Assembly (NCBI GenBank): GCA_021234155.1
Contig: JAJEKV010000002.1
Coordinates: 17,360,041 to 17,424,040 of the forward strand
Length of the DNA: 64,000 nucleotides
Source of the DNA: Isoetes taiwanensis
Lineage: Eukaryota > Streptophyta > Lycopodiopsida > Isoetales > Isoetaceae
Direction: 5' to 3'
Part shown: positions 1 through 11,072 of the stretch, in pieces
How positions within the stretch are numbered: position 1 is the first letter of the stretch
Layout of the letters: every line of letters starts with the position of its first letter
Made by a program: the position numbers and the translations under genes
The notes under the pieces: generated by a model
Told to the model about the DNA's origin: nothing
Database searches by the model: none
Seen by the model: the letters and a program-made list of their open reading frames with translations, nothing else

Positions 1-59
1 GATATGCCACGTGCACTTATAAATCATGTCAAATTGAGAACACATAATATTGCAAACGT

Positions 60-260
60 ATATGAGCAATAAATGCAAAGTGCACACATGTCGTGCTTTG
101 ATAATTCGCAATAAATGCAAAGCGTATTAATGACCGCAATAAATGCAAAGTGTATTAATGGCCGCAATAAATGCAAAAATGCACACATGTCGTGCTTTGA
201 TAATTCGCAATAAATGCAAAGTGTATTAATGGCCGCAATAAATGCAAAGTGCACAAATCT
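60..260. repeat. AT-rich minisatellite
   Basis: A roughly 28-bp unit built on gcaataaatgcaaag recurs about seven times. It also sits in a longer repeat of about 93 bp that adds a cacacatgtcgtgctttgat block (two copies, near 85 and 178). A 101-codon reverse-strand frame across it is a product of the repetition, not a gene. Confidence 0.85.
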
Positions 261-359
261 GCCATAAATGCAATGAATGCAACATGTCATTCTATGGTAA
301 TTTTTAAGGAACAAAATACATGAGAACAAAAATTGGAATCTGCTTTCCTATAGGAAGGA

Positions 360-680
360 TGAGATTGTATGTCATATATAAAATAGACATATGTTATACA
401 TGATACTATATGTGTTTTATATTATAATATCTTATATGATGTGACATTATATATAACATACCATTATAACATATGAGATTGTATGTCATATATAAAATAG
501 ACATATGTTATAAATGATACTATATGTGTTTTATATTATAATATCTCATATGATGTGGCATTATATATTTTATACATGCCATTATACATGCTTTATATCA
601 TATTATTTGATATTACATGCCATTACATGTACCATGCATATGCCATATATGATATTATATATAACATGTGATGTATGTAA
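360..680. repeat. AT-rich direct duplication
   Basis: A block starting near 368 (gtatgtcatatataaaatag) recurs near 483 with few changes, giving a period of about 115 bp. It is followed by degenerate variants rich in catatgat and ttatatat. No coding potential is visible. Confidence 0.75.
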
Positions 681-2573
681 TATATTGTTAGCCCTGTGGG
701 CTAAACATAAGTATTGGTGGCATGGGCCACATGTATGTATCATATTGGACCCCAAGATCTAAGGCCTAGATCTTAGCGTAGATCTGTGGTAGGTGAGATG
801 AGGGTCAGGGTTTTGCTCTATTATTTAGAGAGAGTATTTCCTCTCATTGTTTAGGATTTCGCTCACGTTTTGGAGCACCTCCTTTTGGAGCATCAATATC
901 ATGATTGAGTTTTGTTTATTCTTTGCATTTCTTCCTGTTCTTGGAGTCTCTTCCCACCTTATTTTGTTGATTCATGAGCTTTTGTGGCAGCCTTGTAGCA
1001 TCTGGCAATCATGGGCTGCCACTGTAAGGTGTATGCCAAGAACCCAAAAATCAACACTTGCGCCTTATGCCGGGTTCTCTTGGACTCATGATCAATCTCT
1101 TGTTTTTATTTCAAGCATCTCCAAAAGTTTTTAAGCAAAAAAATTGATTCTACATCGACACTTTTTTGGGCTCTCATCTCTGATAATTGCCGACTGTTTC
1201 AAAAAGAGGCAAATTGGTTTTTGGCAAAATCAAGTATTAAAAATTTTCATTCTTCATCGACACATATTTTGGCTTCTCATCTCTTATGCTTTGCCCAAAC
1301 AGGGGCTGAGCAACGCAGTGAACACAGTTGCAAATTAAAGAGGACCATTGCAACCGTCCCGTTTGGAGATTCCCTCATCTAAAACTCGTTTAGCTCAAAA
1401 CACGAGCTTATACAGGCGAGAGTTGAAAATTGTTCTTAAGCTTGTTTTGAAATAGGCAATTCTCAAGAGAGTAAGATGTTTATAGTATTTTGAAAATTAA
1501 AAAAATACAAAAGTCGCTATACATTGTGGATGAAGGTAAAGCTAAAATGTTAGTCAAACGAAAATGTAGAACTTTAAAAACAACAGTGGCAATCAGTCCT
1601 CAATATAGAGTAAGAAGTAATAAACAAATTTTAAGATCAAGAAGAGCTCTGTACATGCCTCAAACAATGGGAATGTGCTTCCTTCAAAATATATATTAAT
1701 ATGGACAAAGCGGATAAAAGTTGCGCCCACTATCCCAGAAAAGTCCCTGTATCCTTGTACTATAGACACCCTATTTGTATTCTGTAATATGATCCTATTC
1801 CAGAATAAGATGCCATGCACAAGTATTGCACACATGGTCGACAAGTTTGTGTATCGGGCATCATTTTCTTGTACACTTGAGAAGGAAATTCAAGAAAACA
1901 TGCAACTTGAGGGCGAGATTCCTTGCTTCCATATTTGCAGTGAAAATTTGGTCGCCCTACAATGCAAAGCTGCAACATGTAGCCTGCAGCTAACAAACAA
2001 TTCAGATTCTTGTAGGGTGTAAGATAAATTCTTTCATTGCTAATTTTTGGCAAGGATTCAATTCAGCTAAGAGTCAACAGAGCTTTCTGTAACCAGAACA
2101 TCACTGTCTTTGGTAATTTCGGATTCCTAAAAGTTATAAAGGGAAACTTCGGGACAAGCACAAAATCCATGAAATTAGGGAAAAACTGCCAAGAACATGG
2201 AAAATCTCTGAAATACTCCATAATAATGAGCAAACAATTGCCCTTACCGGAGCTTGAGGGCAGATTCGTCACAATCTGCAGCTGAAGAAACACAATAAGA
2301 ATGGACAAAGAATTAAAAGAAAAAAACAAAAAGTAACTAACTCAAATTAGTTCTGCAGCACATCATATTGTGAGGGAATCTCACTTACACCCTTTGGGAT
2401 AAGAAAGTAAGTTGAAATATTAAAGCATCTAAATATGTGAAAAAGATTAGAACTGAACAGCCAAAGATTTGGATAAAATCACATGTACTTTCGGTATCAA
2501 TTGTCAAGGAATGCCAAACAATAAAATCCTCAACCAAATGATTCAGGACCTTAATAAACCAAGTAAGTTCATG
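680..2573. other. unassigned intergenic stretch
   Basis: No recognisable gene. A near-perfect palindrome on AAGATCTA/TAGATCTT lies at about 755-775. A diverged direct repeat of about 107 bp (catcgacac...tctcatctct) occurs near 1148 and 1255. Short open frames between 1490 and 2330 overlap on both strands and resemble nothing I recognise. Confidence 0.5.
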
Positions 2574-3146
2574 CTATAATAATCTAACAGCTATATGATG
2601 CTCTCTATATGGAACATTTTCAATAACCTTTTCAGCCTGCACATGATCAGTCAACTTGTGACCTGGTACACTAGGTGTTTTTGCTGTTTTAGCTTTCTCC
2701 AAATTGAATCTCCTTAGCATGTTATCAACATGCTTACTTTGTCTTAATAAAATAACTCCTTTTTCTGTATCCCTCCATACTTCAATTCCTAAGTATTGTT
2801 TCAGCTCGCCTAGATCTGTCATCTCAAACTTTGTTTTCAAAATATCTATACATGTACGATTATTTGACATCATAATACAATCGTCCACATAGAGTGCAAT
2901 CAAACAAAAATTTTCTCCATCTCTGTGTCTGTATAAATTCCCATCATTATGTAATCTTTCAAATTCCTGATTTCTTAAAAACTTATCCATGCAAAGATAC
3001 CATTCACGAGGTGATTGTCTGAGTCCATAGATTGCCCTGTTAAGTTTCCATACTGATGTATTGTCCTTTTCATACCCTGCAGGTTGTTTCATAAATATGG
3101 TTTCCTTTAGCTCGACATTTAAAAAAACATCCATATGATGTAGTTC
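2574..3146 (-). pseudogene. Ty1/Copia reverse transcriptase fragment
   Basis: About 190 residues of a Copia-type reverse transcriptase, the enzyme that copies retroelement RNA into DNA. In order one sees ELHHMDV, FLN.ELKE.I.MKQPAGYE, WKLNRAIYGLRQSPREWY, the catalytic LYVDD motif, and DLGELKQYLGIEV. Three residues normally found between MDV and FLN are missing. Integrase and RNase H regions are absent, so this is a small internal piece of pol. Homology stops at 3146, where an LTR-like sequence begins on the opposite strand with TG, so the fragment was probably cut by that insertion. It is clearly a dead remnant. Confidence 0.9.
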
Positions 3147-3485
3147 TGTTGATATGTTTTAACATTATTGTCAATCGAAATCATTATTTTGTGAACCTAG
3201 GGTATAACAAAAAAAAGGAAAAGGAATAATCTGTGTGTATCTCTGGAGCCTGCCGACAGGTGAAAATAGCAGGTCGTTTACTCATTGGAAGATTGAATTA
3301 GCAGGTTTACCATGATTCTGGATAGATACATATATATATTGGAGACTGAACCAGTGATTCAACAAGGGGGAGCAATTTGTAAAAATCACTGTTCACAAAG
3401 GGGTTTGAATATAAGTTTTTATATTGCTAGATAAACGTGGTCGACATTGTTTTTTATAGCTAGGTCAAGTTTTGCTCTATTGACA
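3147..3485 (+). repeat. probable 5' LTR of a Copia element
   Basis: Begins TGTTGATATG exactly where the neighbouring reverse transcriptase homology ends, and ends ...TTGACA 11 bp before a tRNA primer-binding site. It contains a TATA-like catatatatatatt at about 3330. Boundaries are inferred from TG...CA ends and position. I found no matching 3' LTR in the window. Confidence 0.6.
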
Positions 3486-3496
3486 GTATCTAATAG

Positions 3497-3510
3497 TGGT
3501 ATCAGAGCCA
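3497..3510 (+). other. primer-binding site, initiator tRNA-Met
   Basis: TGGTATCAGAGCCA is the classic plant LTR-retrotransposon primer-binding site complementary to the 3' end of initiator tRNA-Met. It lies just upstream of the gag start at 3515. Confidence 0.9.
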
Positions 3511-3514
3511 CACC

Positions 3515-4568
3515 ATGTCGACGCGTTTTGGGGCTACTCTATTGAATTCTGTGGAAGTGTTTAAGGGTAAAGAGGGGTTTCAGATATGGAAGGAGAACAT
3601 CAAAGAAGTACTTGTCTTCGAAAAATTATGGAGCGTAATTGAGCCAAGTGAACAGTCTGCTGATACAGATATGCATGCATGACAGTAAATCAAAGGCTGC
3701 AGATGAAGCCAGTAGCAGCTCAATTACAAAGTCACCAGAGGTAAGTTCTTTAATCAAAGTTACTAGTAGTGCTGAAGATTATGAATTGAAAAAGAGCCAA
3801 ACTAGAGCTATAATTATGTCAAAACTGGCACCAAATATTATGATCAAGATAAGAAACCTTGGACCGAAGGAGATGTGGAAATATTTGATTAAGAACTTTG
3901 AGGAGAAAAACTCATCCCAAATAGATGTACTTGAAAAAGAGCTGAGAATGTTGAAATATGATGGAAAGACGGATTTGACGAAACTGTTTGCAAAATTTGA
4001 CTTAATTTGTGCGGATCTTGATGCTGCAAGTGAAGGCTTGTCTGTGAATACAAAAATATTACAAATATCTAGAATGTTTTCTAGCATGAAAACCTTGTCT
4101 ACTTTGATTCGTTCTGTTGCAAGAGATAGAGAGCATGCTGAGACATTAGCCAGGACTGAAATTGCGCAGAAAAATGACATGAATGAAGAAGAAGAAGAAG
4201 AGGCCACTGAAATATTGTTGGCTAAGAAAGGAAAGAGTGATTACAGGTCTAGGTTTCCAAGAAGTAGCAGTATATCCTCTGCCTCTGGCCCCTGCTATTT
4301 ATGTGGAGAAATAGGACATATAAAAATTAATTCTCCTAATGGTTCGAAGATGATCGCACGCTATACTTGTGGTGGTGTTGGGCACTATTTTAGTGCTTGT
4401 CCTTCGCCTAAAGGTGCAGGTAGAGGACGTGGCAGAGGACGTGGTAGAGGAAGAGGTGGCAGAAGAGGAGGTGCAGCTGCAGTAAACATTGCTATTGATG
4501 AAATCGAAGAAGAAATTGAAGAGAAGGACTCTGATGAAGAGAATGAGGGGTGGGGATTTTATGCTTGA
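3515..4568 (+). pseudogene. Copia gag (capsid/nucleocapsid), frameshifted
   Basis: The gag polyprotein packages retrotransposon RNA into particles. The natural start is the ATG at 3515 (MSTRFGATLLN), 4 bp after the primer-binding site. That frame stops at 3680, and coding resumes in another frame from about 3665 to 4568. The long part contains the capsid-like stretch with MWKYLIKNFEEK and LTKLFAKFDLI, two zinc-knuckle remnants, an RGRGRG basic run and an acidic tail. Each knuckle has lost one cysteine: the last position of the first reads Ser, and the first position of the second reads Arg. No protease, integrase or reverse transcriptase follows, so the element is gag-only or 3'-deleted. Confidence 0.85.
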
Positions 4569-4569
4569 A

Positions 4570-5989
4570 ACGGTTTTTAGGTTACAGTTCTAAAAGAGTA
4601 AAGAAAATAAGAAAACCGGGTTACAGTTCTAAAAGAGTAAAAAAATTTAAGAAAACCGTAAACAACAAATGAACGAGCTCTTGTCAGAGCCCTGAGCCAG
4701 CTTGTAATCTGTCCTGAAGCCAATTCTCAGCCTATAATCTGCCATGTAAACGGCTGGATCCTTGAATCCGATTCCAGGCTGTAGGAAAATTTACCTCTGA
4801 TAAGGATTTTGGCCAAGCTTTGCTCTTCCTAGTCTTTCTGTGGAAATCCGTTTTTCTGCTGCCATGCCGATCTCTATGGGGTAATTCTAGGTCTGATGTC
4901 CCATCTGAACTTTTCTTTGAAATTACCTGAGTTACAGAAATCCGGTTCTTGATGTAGAGATTCGGCCATATAACTATAAAAATCTAAGCTTGCTTCATGG
5001 AAATTCGCTCTGTTGTTGCCGACCTCAGCCTGGGATCTGGGTTTTTGTTGTTCCAAATGGAATGTGAAACTAGCTTTAGACGTTCCAAATGCCTTTTGAT
5101 TGCTGAGCCCTGCCATTCTGGGGCCTGCGAAATCCGACAATGATTCTTTGTAATTTCGGCCTCAATGCTCTGTACTGTCGTGTTTCTGAAAATCCGACTC
5201 CTCTATGCCGGGATTATGAGTACCTTGGCCGCATCGGCTCTATCACAATTTTTCTTGTGTTTTATTTAAGGGTATCCATTGAGTTATAGAGCCTTATCTT
5301 AGCAAGCCACTTTAAGGACAGTTCATTAACAACATTTTAGATCCACTTTGAACTCGTTTTTCTCCATCATCACAGTTCCAAATCAGGCCATATTTTTTTC
5401 CACATGTGTCTACAACAATTCTCTGATAGTAACTTAAAAAATCATCCAAATATATTCAGTAAAACTCGAGATATCATCATTTGAGTATGCAGACATTTTT
5501 TTGTCTCAGGGAAGTGCACTGGCCAAATTTTCTTCCAACTTTAACCCAATTTTCTCAGCCATCCTAGATCCAATTGAGCCAAACTTTTTCCCACATCTCA
5601 CCACAATGTTTCTCTAGTTGTTTCTCCAAAAATCATCTGAAGAAGGTCAGCAAAGCTTGAGATATTCAGATCCGAGGGCAACTACCTCATTTTGCTTTAG
5701 GGATCCTAATGTAATTGATGCCTTCTTGCATAACTTTACACAAAGATTAGTTGCCTTGAGCAACCTCGAGGTTCTAACAAACCATGTCCATATCAAATCA
5801 CGTGTGTGAACTAACACACTTGAGAAGTGTCATCTTGTATATGCGTATCCCAAAACGATTCAGTGGGCATAGGAGAGGAAGACAAGCCATATGATCAAAT
5901 TTTGTAGGATGCATTAGACTTTATGAGAAGGTCAATAATTCCAACTATTTTGGGCACTTTTAATAAAGATAATTCGTATACAATTAGCT
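4570..5989. other. unassigned stretch with a diverged internal repeat
   Basis: No gene recognised. Two diverged copies of about 150 bp can be aligned (about 5340-5490 and 5530-5690), sharing cagccat..., tt.ccacat.t, aaaatcatc and ctcgagatat-like blocks. The 4690-5240 part repeats short motifs such as ccgattc and taatctg. Confidence 0.4.
4578..4660 (+). repeat. short direct repeat after gag
   Basis: ggttacagttctaaaagag occurs twice, about 41 bp apart, each copy followed by a purine-rich run and aagaaaacc. It may be a polypurine-tract region of the Copia element. Confidence 0.6.
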
Positions 5990-7040
5990 CTTGACTTCTA
6001 ATTGCCACAATGGGAGGAGGATAGATCCAAACCCCATTTCGTCAGTTCCTACTGGTTCACGTCTTTAACTGCAACTTCTCGACCTTGTCCCAAGTACAAA
6101 CGATCAAAATCGACCTCCATAACGTAAACCCTACAATAACCTAGCAACACACAGGGTTTACATTTCGGGGGCCAAAATGTGGTTGTTTTTATAGATAACT
6201 AGGTGCATCATTTTTGAACATATGCATGCAGAGCTTTGGCAATGAAATAACAAAGTTTGGATCTATCGGCCATCCCGAACGATCCCAAACAATCTTGCTA
6301 CTGCGAAAGGCGCTCCTGAATTCTAATTGCCACACTGGGAGGAGAATAAATCCAAACCCTATTCTGTTAGTTCATATTGCTTCGCATTTTCAACTACAGC
6401 TTCTCGACCATGTCCCAAGTGCAACCGGCCAAAACTCGACCTTCATAACGTAAACCCTTCAATAACCTAGCGACACACAAGGTTTACATTTCGAAGGCCA
6501 TATCCTAGTCAGATTCAATCATTGTACAATGTCATCACGTAGAGGAAGGGTGTTGATGCCAGAAGATGGACCCTTAAAACCTTCCAGAAGCAATTCGCCT
6601 TAAAGGTCCTCTCCCGAAGGCCTCTGACCACGGACGAGCAACTTTTCCACTTCGGAACTCTGAACTAGCTCTGCCAATAAACTCAAAATGTCGATATTAC
6701 CCTGGGGACCAAGTTTTGTGGGCAGAAGACCACCCCTTCTCCAAGAAGCGCCAAAGTAGCTCATGTCCAACATGTTCATAGTCAATTGACCTAGGAGGTG
6801 GCTGTGAATAATGCCATGTCGCGCGTTCGTGTTTTGTTCGGTGCAAAAAATGACCGTGTAACTTGGTCCCTAGGGTAATTTTGCCATTCCTGACGACATG
6901 GCAAAGTCGTATCTCCATTCCGGAGCCTTTGTACTACCCAGACAACAAAACACTTGGGTTTTTACATGGTCGCTCGCAGGAGGCTATGCGGTTTGATAAG
7001 TTCTCCTGCACCGATCTTGGATTTTCTTGAACCTGCTCGA
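5990..7040 (-). repeat. composite hairpin-separated repeat, reverse copies
   Basis: Same family as the array at 42.7-47.1 kb, in reverse orientation. Two copies of the hairpin separator lie at about 6115-6175 and 6445-6500 (arms on AACGTAAACCCT and AGGGTTTAC, loop with AACCTAGC). Between them are the short module and the common leader with cttctcgacc. The long module follows at about 6500-7040 and runs on degenerately towards 7160. Open frames here (such as 6697-6918 on the minus strand) are poorly conserved between copies and I do not call them genes. Confidence 0.85.
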
Positions 7041-7294
7041 AGCTTGGTTATTGAAAGGAAGATGTAACAAACGGATAGAAAAATGGAGCTTTGGGGGAGG
7101 AGGAGGGGGGGGGCATTAGCATCTGGCCTCCCGGAGGAGAGGCATCGCCAAGAAAGGCTACCTTGGCAACCTTTCTGGGGACCGTCTTCCCCATGGTGAG
7201 GCAGCTGCGCAAATTCCTGGTCTTGTCTGACTTGGGGAAGGTGCCAACACTTCTATCAGACCCAATCAGAGAGAGACATAGAAGGAGGGAGGGA

Positions 7295-8850
7295 GGGAGC
7301 ATGTTGGAGCCTGCATAACATGTTTGTGCCACCTTGGCATGTTGGAGCCTAGGTGGCATGTTGGAGCCTGCATGGCATGTTTGAGCCACCTTGGCATGTT
7401 GGAGCCTAGGTGGCATGTTTGAGCCACCTTGGCATGTTGGAGCCTAGGTGGTATGTTGAAGCCCACGTGGCATATTTGAGCCACGTTGGCATGTTGGAGC
7501 CCACGTGGCATGTTTGTGAGCCATCTTGGCATGTTGGAGCGTAGGTGGCGTGTTGGTGCTTAGGTGGCATGTTTGAGCCACCTTGGCATGTTGGAGCCTA
7601 GGTGGCATGTTTGAGCCACCTTGGCATGTTTGAGCCACCTTGGTATGTTGGAGCCTAGGTGGCATGTTGGAGCCCAGCGTGGCATGTTTGAGCCTAGGTG
7701 GCATGTTGGAGCCTAGGTGGTATATTTGAGCCACCTTGGCATGTTGGGAGCCCACGTAGCATGTTTGAGCCACCTTGGCATGTTGGAGCGTAGGTGGCAT
7801 GTTGGGAGCCCATGTGGCATGTTTGAGCCACCTTGGCATGTTGGAGCCTAGGTGGCATGTTGGTGCCTAGTTGGCATGCTTGAGCCACCTTGGCATGTTG
7901 GAGCCTAGGTGGCATGTTGGAGCCCACATGGCATGTTTGAACCACCTTGGCATGTTGGAGCCTAGGTGGCATGTAGGAGCCTGCATGGATCTTCGCCGAG
8001 CCACCTTGGCATGTTTGAGCCTAGGTGGCATGTTGGAGCCTAGATGGCATGTTTGAGGCACGTTGGCATGTCGGAGCCGAGGTGGCATGTTGGAGCCCGG
8101 TTGTCATGTTTAAGCCACCATGGCATGTTGGAGCCTGCGTGGCATGTTTGAGCCACCTTGGCATGTTGGAGCCTAGGTGGCATGTTGGAACCACCTTGGC
8201 ATGTTGGAACCCACGTGGCATGTTTGAGCACCTTGGCATGTTTGAGCCTAGGTGGCATATTGGAGCCACCTTGGCGTGTTGGAGTCTAGGTGGCATGTCG
8301 AAGCCCACATGGCATGTTTGAGCCACCTTGGCATGTTGGAGCCTAGGTGGCATGTAGGAGTCTGCGTGGCATGTTTAAGCCACCTTGGCATGTTGGAGCC
8401 TAAGTGGCATGTTAGAGCCGGCGTGGCATGTTTGAGCCATCTTGGCATGTTTGCCATCTTGGCATGTTTGAGCCTAGGTGGCATGTTGGAGCCTAGGTGT
8501 ATGTTTGAGCCACCTTGGCATGTTGGAGCCTGCATGGCGTGTTTGAGACACCTTGGCATGTTGGAGCCTAGGTGGCATGTTGGAGCCTGCATGGCATGTT
8601 TGAGTCATCTTAGCATGTTGGAGCCTAGGTGGCATGTTGGAGCCCACGTGGCATGTTTGAGCCACCTTGGGATGTTGGAGCCTAGGTGGCATGTTGGACT
8701 CTGCATGGCATGTTTGAGCCACCTTGGCATGTTGGAGCCTAGGTGGCATGTTGGAGTCTGCATGGCATGTTTGAGCCACCTTGGCATGTTGGAGCCTAGG
8801 TGGCATGTTGGAGCCCACGTGACATGTTTGAGCCACCTTGGACATATTCC
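7295..8850. repeat. 57-bp higher-order minisatellite
   Basis: About 27 copies of a 57-bp unit made of three related 19-bp subunits of the type gcatgttggagcctaggtg. The second subunit usually ends in tgcatg or cacgtg and the third reads gcatgtttgagccaccttg. Because 57 is divisible by three, several frames on both strands stay open for 70-240 codons; these are by-products. Adjacent subunits hold the near-perfect inverted pair GCCACCTTGGC/GCCTAGGTGGC around 8 bases, so each unit can fold. Confidence 0.95.
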
Positions 8851-9339
8851 AGGTGGTGGTGCTTTGCTAGAGCCCTTTGACCCCCATTCTACCATCAATG
8901 ACCATTTCAAATTCCATTTAATCATGTTTGGATCCATGTTCCCCCTTCTTTTTCTTTGCCAGAAAAGCCAAAAGAGCATATTTTGAAAGTTTACCTGGCC
9001 ATTTTGGCCAAAGAGTTAAAAATATGCCAAGTCCTTATGTGATGTGCCACCTCTTCCAAATAGCGCTATGTCACCATGAAAATCTATCTTACTAGAAAAA
9101 TTTCAGAATGATTAGTTGATGTTAATGTTTCTATGTTATAATGGTTTTCCCATGTCATCATTACCCTGCCACCACATCATATTCTTGCCATGTCACCAGT
9201 TTTTGCAAGAAACAACCATTGCCAAACCTTTTAATTTGCCTCATTTTCTTATGCTAATGATATTTTGACACATAGCATGCAATGATACCGTAGTGAGTCA
9301 TATGGATAAGTGGGGCATGATGATATAGTCGTGCTTGCA
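8851..9339. other. non-coding spacer
   Basis: Nothing gene-like. It holds the palindrome ggccattttggcc near 8998 and several catgtca/catcat words. The left end of the array starting near 9340 is not sharply defined. Confidence 0.4.
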
Positions 9340-9569
9340 AAATCGGCTATAATTATAAACTACACCACTTCAGAAAATCATACTTCCTTAAAAAACAGCC
9401 ATTTAAAAACTAGAGCTACTTATAAACCACACCTCAAAAAACCATATTCCCTTAAAAAACTACACCTGCTTATAAACTACACCTCAAAAAACAACACCTC
9501 AACTTAAAAAATCACACCAGTTCAGAAAATCATACTTCCTTAAAAAATGCTACTTAAAACTACACCTGC
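9340..9569. repeat. tandem array, left part
   Basis: Degenerate units of about 65 bp combining aaaaactacacc, ttataaaccacacc and aaaccatacttcctt. The same array resumes at 15820, so the L1 LINE at 9570-15819 landed inside it. Confidence 0.85.
9556..9569 (+). repeat. target-site duplication, left copy
   Basis: aaaactacacctgc is found immediately before the LINE and again at 15820-15833 immediately after its poly-A tail. The 14-bp duplication defines the insertion. Confidence 0.9.
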
Positions 9570-11038
9570 ATTTCTGGTTCACTAACTGCAAGGAGAGCTA
9601 TAAGGGAAAAGAAATTCCAGATTCAAATGTCAAGGAGAATAATTCTGACATTCCTAAATTGCTTACTCAAAGCATGACTATTCCAGAAAAACACCAAGAA
9701 GAAAAGGCTTTCTTATGGAATAAGGTAAATGGTAGCTCGAGAAGAATTGCAAAAAAAAGATTGGAGAAAGGAATCCAAATTGGTACAAATTCTCAATTTG
9801 TTGCTAATCATAAGGATTCTTCCAGTACATATACCAATAATTCTACAATCATGACTGCATCAGAAAGGTATATGGCAAAAGGGAAAGCTAAAGTTGGCAT
9901 GGAGAATTCTAACACCAAGAATCTTCACTCTACTTTATCTCAAATTGCTAAAGATACTAATGCTTTAGCTAACAGAAATCAAAGTTATATCTCCAATGCA
10001 AAATGGAATCTATCCAACTGGATTCCTTCCAAAGGTACGAGAGATTCATTAACTAAGGAAATCCAAACAAAATATTCTTTGCAGAAAAAGGTGACAGGGA
10101 ATAATTTTAAAGGGCAAACTGTGGATATTGGTGGCACATCTCAACATACCAACAGCAAGAGAAATACTGCAGAAACCTCTAAAAAGGTTTCCTTTGAAAA
10201 TCCTGCTGAAGATTCAAGCAAGCAAGAAAATGATGAGGTAATTCATTGTTCTAATCAATTTGCTATCTTTACTAATTCACATGCAGAACAAATGGATTTA
10301 CTGCATTCAGATGTTGAGGAGCCAATTCCTGTTCAGTCTATTTTACCTTTACCAAAAACTCAGCCTATTTCTAAGCCCTCTCAAAAGGATTTCCTTGATC
10401 TCATAGACCTATCCTCCCCTGATGAATCCTTGAACTGCCATGACCATCATGCTATCATCTCTGATAAATTTGTAAAACAGCTGGCTTCAATTGACTTCAA
10501 TAAGGTTCAGATATCCTCGAGTCAGACAAGTCAAGACACAAATAAATTGGAAAATGAGATGTGTTCACAAGGTTCGGATTCAAGTCAAGATTTAAATACA
10601 GATGTAGAGTGTGGCATTGATTATGTCTCAGAGACTCCAGAGTGTGCTGATTTGCAGATCCTTGAACCTGCAAAGGCTTCACAAAGGCAAGTTCTCGAAC
10701 CATTAAATAATAATAATTCTCCTAATTCTGATTTAAGTAAAATGGCTATTAATGACATGTCTGTTAATAAGCTATTTGAGTTTATTCCTGGAGGGATTTC
10801 ATCTGATGAGTGTGACAGTGATAAAGAAAATTCTGGCATTAGGGAGAAAGATAACAATTGGGATTTGGAATATTACCTTAACTCTTCCACTATAGCTACT
10901 TCTGATAAGAGACAGATCAGTAAGTCTAGGGCTAATAGGAAAAAAACTATCCCAAACATTTCTAATACCCCTGCCAATAACACCAGAAGTAAAAACAAAA
11001 AGGAAAAAAAAGGGAAAGCTAAGGGCAAGTGCAGATAG
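9570..11038 (+). pseudogene. LINE ORF1, 3' portion
   Basis: ORF1 of plant L1 elements encodes an RNA-binding protein that accompanies the element RNA. The frame is already open at the truncation point and runs without a stop to 11038 (about 490 codons). There is no authentic start; the first in-frame ATG is at 9674. Recognisable blocks shared with the copy near 58-60.7 kb are LHSTLSQIA, RDSLTKEIQ.KYSL, DLIDLSSPD, ISDK...Q and NWDL.YYLN, followed by a Lys/Arg-rich tail. The N-terminal DUF4283-like domain is missing here but visible in the other copy near 58.76 kb. Confidence 0.85.
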
Positions 11039-11072
11039 ATTCTTCTTATTTACTTTTTACCTACCTTAATCC

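Noticed and set aside
755-775. Palindrome AAGATCTA...TAGATCTT as a regulatory operator
   Set aside because: Single short palindrome in AT-rich plant DNA with no gene beside it.
7266-8986. Long open frames on both strands (up to 244 codons)
   Set aside because: They arise from the 57-bp repeat length, which is divisible by three; the same words appear in all frames.
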